A stretch of DNA of 17,833 nucleotides from Bimuria novae-zelandiae CBS 107.79 (lineage: Eukaryota; Ascomycota; Dothideomycetes; Pleosporales; Didymosphaeriaceae): assembly GCA_010015655.1 (NCBI GenBank), contig ML976842.1, positions 1-17,833 of the forward strand, in the 5' to 3' direction. Below, piece after piece: positions 9,581-17,833 of this stretch. Below the pieces are notes generated by a model, which worked only from the letters and a program-made list of their open reading frames with translations, had not been told where the DNA came from and searched no databases. Each line of letters begins with the position of its first letter. The stretch's first letter is position 1. The translations under genes and the position numbers were made by a program.

Positions 9581-9625
9581 ACATAAGTGTACGTATTCTC
9601 ACGAGCGAGACTATATATAAGTAGT

Positions 9626-10132
9626 ATAGCAGTTACGCAGGCACTATCACAGTATAACCAAGGCATAATAAGCTAAGTAAAGGATTTTACTATAGTATTT
9701 ATCTAGGCCACCTTAACCCTAGCCTAACTAGAACTATTAACTAGTCTACGTTAACTATCGCCGCCTAACTACAAGCTAAGCATCCCTAGGTATTAGATAA
9801 AGGCGTAGTTTAAATAAAATAAAGTAATAGATATCTTATAACGCCTAGCCTCTCTAACACCCACCTAAAGGCAGGATAGTTTAAACTAAATAATATAAAG
9901 AGTACTTTATAACACCCTGCCTACCTTAATACCCTTAAATTACAAGGTTCCGCGTTAACAAGCAGAAGATAAGCTCTAAAACTTAATACTATAAACTAGT
10001 AAAAAGTTACTACTCCTAGACAAAACGACATAAACACTATAAGAAGCTAATAACGTCCGCTAAACGCTACCCCTATTCTTAGTATAGGTTAATAGTAAGC
10101 ACCCTAATTTTTTAAAGTATTACTAGTAACGC
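9626..10132 (+). pseudogene. Possible decayed reading frame of unknown identity, cut by Copia-2
   Basis: Starting from ATA at 9626 (perhaps a mutated ATG, followed by GCAGTT), one frame runs 169 codons to the Copia-2 insertion with only TAA/TAG interruptions. Read with those as former Gln codons, it would be a hydrophilic, helix-prone protein rich in Leu, Gln and Lys. No family is recognised. Two related segments about 69 bp apart (9801-9850 and 9869-9922, sharing TTTAAA...TATAAC...CCT) would correspond to a 23-residue repeat. Because TGA is rare everywhere here, other frames are nearly as open, so this is weak. It may equally be non-coding transposon sequence. Confidence 0.25.
9801..9922 (+). 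repeat. Two degenerate copies of a roughly 69-bp unit
   Basis: GGCGTAGTTTAAATAAA... at about 9802 and GGCAGGATAGTTTAAACTAA... at about 9870 share spaced blocks (AGTTTAAA, TTATAAC, CCT-CC) with similar spacing. Each copy starts with GGC and ends with a GCC-containing block, so each could form a weak hairpin. Confidence 0.45.
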
Positions 10133-10328
10133 TGTGAGGTTTGATGTTTGCCACTGAGCTGATGGCTTGTTTTCCTTTTGTTTGTTTTTGATGTTTGCCA
10201 CTGAGCTGATGGCTTATTTTCCTTTTGTTTGCTGTTTGCCAGTTATCTAGGATGTTTGCGCCTGGGTATATAGGAAATAGCTTACCTCTAGTGGCAGAGG
10301 GGGATATACATGAGTTATTTGGTTCACA
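10133..10328 (+). repeat. Copia-2 left LTR
   Basis: Starts TGTGAG and ends TTCACA, giving near-perfect inverted TGTGA/TCACA ends, with the primer-binding site beginning at the next base. At 196 bp it is short, as in many Copia elements. It contains a 44-bp direct duplication (10141-10184 and 10188-10231) and a TATATAGG sequence at about 10266. It is essentially free of RIP-type change. Boundaries rest on the terminal inversion and the primer site because the second LTR is outside the window. Confidence 0.8.
10141..10231 (+). repeat. 44-bp direct duplication inside the Copia-2 LTR
   Basis: Two copies beginning TTGATGTTTGCCACTGAGCT, at 10141-10184 and 10188-10231, are 47 bp apart and differ by one G/A at copy position 29. 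Each ends in a T-rich TTTTCCTTTTGTTTG block. Duplicated U3 segments can act as enhancer repeats in LTR elements; that role is inferred. Confidence 0.9.
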
Positions 10329-10339
10329 GTTATGAGCCC
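10329..10339 (+). other. Copia-2 primer-binding site for half-tRNA-iMet
   Basis: GTTATGAGCCC directly after the LTR is the reverse complement of GGGCTCATAAC, the anticodon-stem and CAU loop of initiator tRNA-Met. Copia-type elements are known to prime from a cleaved initiator tRNA at this site. The match also fixes the LTR end at 10328. Confidence 0.85.
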
Positions 10340-10443
10340 GGCACAGTGTTTTGTCGGGCAACTCAGCTATTGCAGTCAGTGATCGCTCTTAGTCGTCTGA
10401 TCTTTCACACATACCATTTGTTTGCCCTCTCCATACAATCACG

Positions 10444-13400
10444 ATGACGGCCAAATTGCAGGCAGCATCCCGAGCGATGGGAGTGATCCTTAAAACGCCC
10501 AAGGACTGGCAAGCTTGGTTATTTTTGCGTAAAGATACAGCGCAACAGCATAGGCTATGGGAGTATGTGGATCCTAACGTGCTAGAGGCAGATTTGAAGC
10601 AATTAACAGCGCCTACTCCGCTAGAGCTAAAAGACGCGTTGCCACGCGCAGGGGCAAATAGGGAACTAATTCCTATACTAGTAAATTATACTAAGCAAGA
10701 TCTTAACAACAAAGGGTTTACGCGCTACTAATTTTTATATTAAAGGTATAAGCGAGATCTTCTAGCATTTAAGTATTAGTAGAGAGCGCTTACTCTTTTT
10801 AACTCTAAGATAGCGCGCACTATATATTAACGCAACCTATACTTACTATAGGGTAAGAATACTACTTATAAATATTTAGTCACCCTTAAGGCCTACTTAT
10901 TACTTATAATAACCGTAATTAAGCGCGAACTAAAAGAGAAGTATCGCTAGTTATGCGTGCTATTAAGGGACAAGAGTATAGAGATTTAGCTAAGGGACTA
11001 GCTTAACGTAATAAGGCAGGCGTATATAGTTTCGCTATTAAACGTCGCGGATAACTAATTAGTAGAGGATTTTCTAGTAGCTATTAAGGTAGTAGATCTA
11101 GAGTATAGAGCGCCTACGCTAGCGAGTTATCTTAAGTAATAGCGCACTAGCTAGACAACTACTCTATTATTAAAAGACAAGATCGCGACGTATAAGAACT
11201 ACTTATAGATAACTTAACCTAGGGCCCTTTAACTTGCAGCAATAGCAGGAGAGCTTTAAGTAGTAAAGACTATCTAAGAGTTAAATAAAGATAGCTCTAA
11301 CGATAAGGGCAAGAGCTGCTTATATAGATTTCGCCACTAATAGAAGAACTACTATTACCTTAACCTACATGCCAAAGGCAGGCGCGTAGACTTTAAGGAT
11401 AAAAAGTCTATACAAGAGCGTATTAAGAAGGCTTACAAGGACAACGCTAGCTTAAAAGAGAAGGTAGAGGAGTACCTAGGCAAATAGCGTAAGCGCAATA
11501 ATATAGATATTAAAAAGATAATTATAGCGGACAACGGCAAAGCTCCTACTACTCTAGCCACTTATATGGCTAATTTTACAGCAGAGGCTATCCTTATAGA
11601 TAATAACTCTCTACTATCTAGAGATCTCGAAGTCGCAGCTATCGCAAAGGGTAACAGTTTATAGGACCGCTAGATTCTAGACCTAGGTAGTAATACTTAT
11701 ATTATTAACTTAGAGGACTAAGTAGGCTAGAAAAGACAACGTAAGGAGTACGACAGCAGGACTATTACTACTAAAGTAAGTTATATTCTAGTAGAAGCCT
11801 AGGGTAAAGTTAGCCTCTCTATCCGTACGCTATCTAGTGTTAAGAGTTTAGCACTTACTTACGTTGCTTTTATGCCAGGCTTCTTAACAAGCGTTATAGG
11901 CCTAGGCCACTATCGTAATATAGGCATTTACTTTAACTCTGGCAAAGACGTTTTATATAGTAGCTTAGGGGTGATTGCTTATTTAGAGTACTGGTAGGGC
12001 CACTAGTTACTTAACGTTAAGACAAGCAAGCGACTAAAGAAGCTAATATTATCTACCTTTATAATAAGGATAGGGCTATTAAAGATACTAAAACTTGCTT
12101 AAAAACTTAGCGCGAAGCTTACTTATGCTATATAAGGTTATTTATTAAGAAAGGCAATCTAACACTTATAAGATAATATAGTTGGCGTCGAAGTGACGGA
12201 CGTCGAGCAATAGGACCTTAATTGCCAGGTTTACTACGAGGCAAAGCTTACGTAGTAGGTGTCTAGGCGTACGCTAGTAGACATGGCGGAGCGCCTGTTT
12301 TATTATATTGCTATTAACGTTTTATAAATCCGCGAGTACGGAAAGCTCTGCTATAATTACGATAGGTACGCTGCTCATGCAGTGGATAAGTACTTTAAAA
12401 AAAAACAAGGTAGAAATAACTAGGACAAGAAACGCTAGAGAGTTACGTCCCTAGCTACTTAGCGTAATTTAGCGGATCTAGAGGCAGTTTGATTGCGACG
12501 TAATTATTATAAAAGCTAATAACGAGAAAGGATTTAGGTTTAAAAGTCTTTATAATAAATTAGGAATACGCTTAGAGCTGCGGGCATTAGACACACTAGA
12601 GCAGAATAGCGGCGCTAAAATAGCTAAAAAGACGCTTAGCACAAGGGCAAGAGCGCTAACATTATAGGCCAACTTACCTAAGAAGCTGGCGAACGAGATG
12701 TACAAGACAGTAGGGTACTTACTTAACTATACGCTAACGAGGTCGTTAGGCTGGAAAACTTTATATAAGATTGTCTAGAGACACAAGCCTATTGTCTCCT
12801 ACATGCGGCCTATTAGTTGTTAAGCATATGTATTAAACAAACACCTGCCAAAGGCTGCAAAGACGCAGTCTAGGGCTCTTATTAGCTATCTTGTAAGGTA
12901 TGATTTAACTAATATCTTTAGGATTTGGCTACTAACGAAGGACTAAGTTATTCGCGTAAGAGACGTTATTTTTAACCTAAGTCGTTTTTATAAAGGTAGT
13001 AAAGATAGGTATAACGCGTAAGCTATTGCGAGATCTATTAAGCTATTAAATATGCCAGAGATGCTAAATGAAGATAATATTAAAGTAGAGGACTTACTAA
13101 TAACCTAGCAAGCGTAAGCGCGTACATTACTCTAGCAATTAACTACGTCTAACAGGGGAGTTCTCTCCTAAGTTGAGCATAGAGTGGATAAGAAGGCTTT
13201 CGTAATTACTAAATAAGTTAAAGAGATACAGCGTATAGTAGACGCTCTATTTTATAACATATTATGCCTAGTAGCTAGAAATCTGGACAATTAAGGCGAC
13301 AACGTTATTCTGGACGAATAAATTCAAACGCTAGAAAACAAATTAGAGTAAGATAAGGCCTAATTATAGTAGTAGCTTAGGGGTAAGGAGGATTTAGTAT

Positions 13401-14884
13401 TAAGGGAAAGAGTCTTAGCATAAGAAGATAGAGACACTTAATTTTTTAACGCGCACTTAACACCGCCTTTACCTACTTAGTAACTAGTTATAAACTATTC
13501 TACGACTAAAATACTAGACTATATGCCTAACAGGCATACGAATAATACTCCTTAGCGTTAAAACCTTGATTTTTTAGAGGAAAATATCGTTTTAGGCAGG
13601 CGTAAGCGTAGGCTAATAAACTATAATAATCCTTAGTTACATGCGGCGATTTTTGGCGCTAGGCGCGTTAATAAATATCTCTATACTTTTATAACTTTAA
13701 TAAATGTTAAGCAAGGCTAAAATAGCAGATCTAGCTTTCTTAACGACTAGCGACTTTACAGGAGCCAATTGCCGCCTAAACTAAAGTCTATATACTAGCT
13801 AAAGTATCACCAATTTGGCAAGCAGTTTATAGAGGCCGTTTAACAAGAGTATCGCTAAGTATAGGACAAGGGCTGTTTCTGCAAGACAAAGATAACTAGA
13901 AAGATAGCGACTAAGCAAGGTATTAAGGTACTCTTGCTTATATAGGTATTTAATTACAAGTTTAATAAGGATAGCTATCTTTACAAGTTTAAGGCGTGGC
14001 TTGTTATACAAGGAGACCTTAAGAAGTAGTATAAAGATATTTACGCAGTAACGCTAGCAGCACGAAGTTTTTAGGCCTTACTAGTAATTACTAACAAGTT
14101 TAACTTAGAGCTTTGGCAGTATAACGCGCCTAACGCTTTCTTAAACACCCTACTTAATCGCAAGCTCTTAGTGGAGACCCTAGACGTCTTTAGTAACGAT
14201 GGCGAGTTCCTAGAGGTCTTGCGCGCTCTATATGGTTTAAAGGAGTTAGCACTACTCTAGCACAAAGATTTCCGTTACATAGTCGAGAAATTGGGCCTTA
14301 AGCGTGTCCTAGGGTTCCCATGCTTATATACAAACAATTACCTTATATTATTTGTCTTTATTAATAATATCATAATCGCCTACTATTATAGCAACTAACG
14401 CTTGTTCGACAGCATTGCTAGCAAGCTTGTTAAACACTATAACTTAAAGATAATAGGAGAACTTACATAGTTCCTAGGCGTATAAGTACTTTAAGACAGG
14501 AAGCAGCGCAAGATTTAGTTATTATAAGATAAGTATATTAATAAGGTTGCTTATTAATTTAATATAAAGCTAGAGGGCAAGACGCTAGAGGCTTTATTGC
14601 CATAATACGCAAACAACTTGCAGGCTTTTATAGAAGAGCCTAATACTAAACAATGGACGTATTACTAGCAATTAGTTAGTAGCTTAGCATATATTACTTG
14701 CCAGACGCGTCTAGATATTACGCGCTCGCATATTATTTTAGCATGTTACTTTACTAATTCTGGGCAGTTGCATGTATAGTACGCACTTAAGGTGTGGGTC
14801 TATCTCCTAGCAACAAAGTACTACGCTCTCTAGGGCAGTAGTGACGACGGCGACGGCGCCACTAAAATCCTTACTAGAGGTAAC
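10444..14884 (+). pseudogene. Copia-2 gag-pol, RIP-inactivated, frameshifted and truncated by Gypsy
   Basis: ATG 10444 opens 95 intact codons with a Copia gag N-terminus (LWEYVDPN near residues 39-46) before the first TAA at 10729. The same frame continues through stops to the protease (LDLG from 11677, Ser of DSG now Leu) and the integrase N-terminus (CQVY around 12226, second Cys of CxxC now Tyr; first catalytic Asp now Asn at 12316-12318). Around an A9 run at 12397-12405 the frame moves by +1 and continues with integrase: KANNEKGF near 12513, where the second Asp is Asn, and a GAK where GAE is expected. Reverse transcriptase then shows INN at 14360-14368 in place of VDD, followed by IIIAY. 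The end is ATKYYAL, then a short tail before the Gypsy LTR. RNase H is absent from this window. Confidence 0.9.
14880..14884. repeat. Candidate left target-site duplication of the Gypsy element (GTAAC)
   Basis: These five bases precede the Gypsy LTR start. The matching copy should follow the 3' LTR beyond the window, so this is a prediction. Confidence 0.5.
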
Positions 14885-15196
14885 TGTTAGGATCTGTATT
14901 TAGCATCACCAGGCTAACATTCTGAGACGGCCAAGGTCTTATGGGAGCCAATGGTGGCACAGCAATGGGCAGGTCACGTGACTGCTCGAAGCGCTCGAAG
15001 CGAGCAAGTCGAGCATAAGCAGAAAGCCAAGGCTGCGCTCGACATGCTCGAAGCGAGCAAGTCGAGCATGCTAAGTATATAGGAACATGAGGATGGACTC
15101 TTCTACCTCGTATTCAACCTATTTATTAATCTATTGTTTGGATTCACTCAGGCTCTTATTAATTTAATTATAACATACCTTACTTCGATACTAACA
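14885..15196 (+). repeat. Gypsy left LTR
   Basis: 312 bp with perfect 6-bp inverted ends TGTTAG...CTAACA, extendable to a near-match TGTTAGGATC versus GATACTAACA. The first 200 or so bases keep CpA/TpG; the last part is more A+T-rich. A TATATAGG sequence at about 15077 is a promoter candidate. An unusual set of CGAGC palindromes occupies 14984-15070. The right boundary is set by CTAACA, since no second copy is available. Confidence 0.85.
14984..15070. repeat. Repeated CGAGC/GCTCG palindromic block in the Gypsy LTR
   Basis: The 24-mer starting GCTCGAAGCGAGCAAGTCGA occurs exactly twice, at 14993-15016 and 15046-15069. Each contains a GCTCG-AAG-CGAGC hairpin. The second copy is also enclosed by GCTCGAC (15037-15043) and GTCGAGC (15061-15067), and CATGCTCGA/TCGAGCATG can pair alternatively. 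The block is CpG-rich in an otherwise A+T-rich region. Confidence 0.9.
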
Positions 15197-15301
15197 CCCC
15201 TATTAATAAGCGCGAGCTATTAATATACTTTTTCCTGTTTTAACATCGCTCCTGCTAGAGAACCAACCTTAACCCTATTTTAGACTAGCTACCCGTAGGG
15301 A

Positions 15302-17230
15302 CTTAACATCTTAAACACCCCTAATATAAGTAAATACGAGACCCTTTCTAATGCACTAGATGTTATTCTAAAAAACACTCTAGATAATAATAACAACAAT
15401 GCTACTATTACCTATATTAAGGGAAGCCTTTACGCTAAACCTAATCTTTTTTATAGAGACTGTAAATATACAGAACTATAGATCCTGTAGCTTAACCTCT
15501 ACTTCCACAGAACGAAGAAGGAATAGAATAAAGCTAATAAGACCATTTTTACGGCATCCTACATAAAAGGACCAGCCCTTGCATGGATTCAACCATATCT
15601 TAACTAATACCTAGCTAAGAAGAACTTAGAAGGAGATGCTATTAACAAAATTATAAAAGACTACGACGAGTTCTGCAAGAAAGTTAAACAATACTTTAGA
15701 GTAGCTAATTAGAAGGCTATTGCCGAAAGAGCTATCCAGCAACTTAAGCAAGTCCGCTTAGCTACTAAATATAACTCTAAATTCCGCAGGCACGCTAATC
15801 AAATCTATTAAAATAAAGTAACTCTTATAACCATGTACTATTAAGGACTTAAGCCTAACCTACGCGAAGAACTACTGCGTAGCGGAGCAAAGATGGATAC
15901 ACTAAAAGCACTGTTAAAGAAAGCTATTAAGATTAATAAGGAATAGTACGAACTAAAACGCGATATACGATGGAACTAGTTAGGACGACAAGGCTATAGA
16001 CCACCCTTAAGCCATAATAATTATCGCAATTAACAAACTCCTAGGCCAAGATAAGATAACTACGGACCTCAGCCAATGGAAGGAATCCAGTACCATAACC
16101 AAATTAATGCAATTGGAAAAGGAACAGGAAAGTCTCCAGGCTATCGCAAGAAGCCTAACCAAAGACGTATCTCAGATAGAACCCGACGATAACAGGGGAC
16201 CGAGACACGCACTTGTTTTACATGTGGCAAACTAGGCTATATAGCTAGGAACTGCAGATCTAAGAATAAGGTTATTAGATAGTTAAACGTACTAACCGTC
16301 AAAGACGCGGACGCGACTGACGAAGAATAGCAAGTTATTAATACTATTAAGTAACTTAATACTTAAGATAAGGACTTGGAGCAAACAGACTCGCCTAACT
16401 CTTAGCTATACGAGGATATAGAAGAAGGATTAGAGGTGGAGCAAGAGGAGCTAAAGAAACGCGCCCCCACACCGCATCCGAATGCAAGAAGACTTACAGA
16501 CAAGGAAGAATATAATATATTCTAATTCTTAGATTAACATTAACCGCGTGAAACTAATTTTAGATTTACAGTAACTAAGCTAAATGCAATACGCACTAAA
16601 CTAATTAGCTTAGTAATATAAGAATTCGTAGACCACGGTTATAAACACCAGGACCTAAAGAAGAAATACCCCGTTAAGAATCCTGGCTACAAACTAATGT
16701 ACGACCTGGACCACCAAAATCCTAATCACGGAATCCTTAGATAGAGATTCTGTACCACCGACGCATGTAATACGCATCTTTACGCCAAATAGTATAGATA
16801 CTTCCTACGACCGCAGAAACGATGTAGATAGGAATAGTTTAATTACCTAATTGCCAAATGCGACGCGCACCTATAGAATAAAAGAAAAGTAAAATACTTT
16901 CTATATCTTAGCAAAACCTAGAACCTTACCTATACTATGCTAATTAACAATAAATGCATGTTAAAGATTTGGCAGACATGCCTACACCCAGACTGTGTAA
17001 CGCATCGATAGGATAAAGCACTCTTTAGATTTAGACCTAGCGACTATTATAGAGAACTAGTGCGCATGGACCAACAAGAAGGGAGAAGCTACAGTAAAGC
17101 AACCCGGATAATGGCACGATACCGCTAACCACGGGATAAAAACAGCAACCTTTAGCCTACTAAGCCACCCACTAAGGAATTGTCTTTTTTAGACCTAGGC
17201 TTAAGCGAGAAGACGCCTTTAAGGAATTAA
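15302..17230 (+). pseudogene. Gypsy gag, RIP-inactivated
   Basis: One frame (codons starting at 15302, 15305...) carries a gag-like segment with TASYIKGPALAWIQPYL near 15551-15601 and EFCKKVKQYFRVAN near 15670-15711, matching the capsid region of fungal Gypsy elements. A zinc knuckle at 16214-16255 reads C-x2-C-x4-Y-x4-C, with the His now Tyr (CAY-to-TAY). After an acidic linker come two C-x4-C-x2-H motifs, at 16751-16777 and 16979-17005. The frame is broken by TAA/TAG only, with no frameshift seen. The start codon is not identifiable and the stated start is approximate. The stop at 17228-17230 is the first after the frame loses similarity; the protease continues in another frame. Confidence 0.8.
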
Positions 17231-17833
17231 ATGCTATAAATAGTTAAGCATTAATTAAGCTACCAATACAGCTTAATAGAACATAGATAAAGGCTATGCT
17301 AGATTTAGGAGCCTAATAAAGCTACATCTCTTAAAAGGCACTTATTAGAGCGGGACTCTATAAGCGCAAGAAAGAGGATGCTTATATTATTTATATCGCG
17401 AATAGACACCTAATGCCAGGCACGCCACGAATTAAGTATAAGGTTAAGACAACACTCAAGATCTATAGACACAGGGAAACGATTACCCTTGACGTTCTTA
17501 AAGAAGCTAGTCACGATGTGATACTAGGACTACCCTAGTTAAGGAAGCACAACCCTATAATTAACTAGGGAAGGAGAACGCTATTCTTTAAGCGCTATAA
17601 CTATGCATTATAAGCAACGCCTACGCATTAGCAGAGTTTAATAGTAGATAAGAGAGCTATTAATAATATAGTCTCGCAAACGAGATTCAAGATCGAATCA
17701 CCCTTGGCAGACGCTAGCAGGAACTACCAGGTCACAGAGCGCAAGGCAGTGAACAAGCCAATTCCCGCAAAGGAAAGAGAGTAACGCACAACCCACAGAA
17801 TCTCTAAATAGTTTATAGAATAGAGCTATCTGT
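17176..17833 (+). pseudogene. Gypsy pol, protease region, RIP-inactivated and partial
   Basis: The frame is shifted -1 relative to gag. AMLDLGA at 17293-17313 corresponds to the retropepsin site LDSGA with Ser changed to Leu. About 70 residues on, HDVILGLP followed by a stop and Leu (about 17514-17542) matches the second conserved retropepsin block, where Trp is usual (TGG-to-TAG). Downstream is a linker with no reverse transcriptase yet. The overlap with gag suggests pol was made by ribosomal frameshifting or that an indel separated the frames; a second copy would decide. The 3' end is cut by the window. Confidence 0.8.

Larger units (their letters stand above)
10133..14884 (+). mobile_element. 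Copia-2: LTR retrotransposon, 3' part displaced by a nested Gypsy element
   Basis: A second Copia-superfamily element unrelated in LTR and primer to Copia-1. It has a 196-bp LTR, a half-tRNA-iMet primer-binding site, then gag, protease, integrase and reverse transcriptase in Copia order. It stops at 14884 where a Gypsy LTR begins, right where the RNase H domain should start. The missing RNase H and 3' LTR are predicted after the Gypsy 3' end, outside the window. The candidate left target-site duplication is AACGC at 10128-10132, which cannot be confirmed without the right end. The first 600 bases are scarcely mutated; the rest is heavily RIP-affected. Confidence 0.9.
14885..17833 (+). mobile_element. 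Gypsy LTR retrotransposon, 5' half, inserted in Copia-2
   Basis: Ty3/Gypsy-type element with a 312-bp LTR, a gag with a CCHC knuckle and a retropepsin-like domain in a second frame, running off the window. Reverse transcriptase, RNase H, integrase and 3' LTR are not reached. Gypsy assignment rests on the gag and protease type (LDSGA-like site, later GLPWL-like motif) and on the lack of an integrase before the window end; the decisive domain order lies outside. It is younger than Copia-2, yet its interior is also full of RIP-type stops. No convincing primer-binding site was recognised just after the LTR. Confidence 0.88.

Noticed and set aside
9242..9625. A long ORF running from before Copia-1 through the 20-bp repeats into the frame at 9626
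   Set aside because: It appears only if all TAA/TAG are read as sense, which is true of several frames here because TGA is depleted, and it would require translating a tandem repeat of promoter-like character.
10104..10361. 85-codon minus-strand ORF
   Set aside because: It spans the Copia-2 LTR and its primer-binding site. It is open only because this LTR is little mutated and contains a direct duplication.
13799..14011. 70-codon minus-strand ORF
   Set aside because: Antisense to the Copia-2 reverse transcriptase.
15197..15230. Gypsy primer-binding site
   Set aside because: No convincing complement to a tRNA 3' end (TGG-type start) was seen in the bases after the LTR; mutation may have erased it.
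1..17833. A variant genetic code in which TAA and TAG encode glutamine, as in some ciliates
   Set aside because: Many in-frame stops sit where Trp is expected (for example after ALYGL in reverse transcriptase and in GLPWL of the Gypsy protease), and catalytic Asp, Glu, Cys and His codons are changed by the same transitions. That is mutation, not recoding.

Overview
This window reads as AT-rich, repeat-packed heterochromatin from a filamentous ascomycete fungus (Pezizomycotina-like). I infer this from fungal-type Copia and Gypsy elements, a fungal DUF6589 gene, and a mutation pattern typical of repeat-induced point mutation (RIP). CpA/TpG has been replaced by TpA throughout, CpG is largely kept, stops are nearly all TAA/TAG in places where Gln or Trp codons are expected, and catalytic residues are changed as G-to-A or C-to-T predicts. 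I see no intact host gene, tRNA, rRNA or CRISPR array.

Layout. Positions 1-1914 hold the 3' part of a RIP-inactivated DUF6589 gene, cut by the window edge. Positions 1915-3807 are mostly non-coding. They contain degenerate AAGT-rich 10-bp-period repeats, three tandem copies of a 76-bp unit, a hairpin and a small little-mutated island at about 3120-3330. Positions 3808-9236 are a complete Copia LTR retrotransposon (Copia-1): two 280-bp LTRs differing at about six sites, a 5-bp target-site duplication that itself differs by one G/A change, a primer-binding site matching the anticodon half of tRNA-Lys(CUU), one in-frame but stop-riddled gag-pol of about 1,590 codons, and a polypurine tract. Positions 9242-10132 are the continuation of the interrupted target, with a six-unit 20-bp tandem array and a possible decayed reading frame of unknown identity.

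A second, unrelated Copia element (Copia-2) starts at 10133 with a 196-bp LTR and a half-tRNA-iMet primer-binding site. Its gag-pol runs to 14884, with one frameshift near 12400, and is broken just before the expected RNase H domain by a Gypsy element. The Gypsy element (312-bp LTR at 14885-15196, gag with a zinc knuckle, then a retropepsin in the -1 frame) runs off the window end. Its reverse transcriptase, integrase and 3' LTR, and the remaining 3' part of Copia-2, should lie beyond 17833.

The window is therefore a nest of dead transposons. The least routine observations are the tRNA-Lys(CUU) internal-priming site, the repeated sparing of LTRs from the mutation that destroyed their interiors, the DUF6589 gene behaving as a RIP target, and the recurrent 10-bp-phased AAGT arrays.
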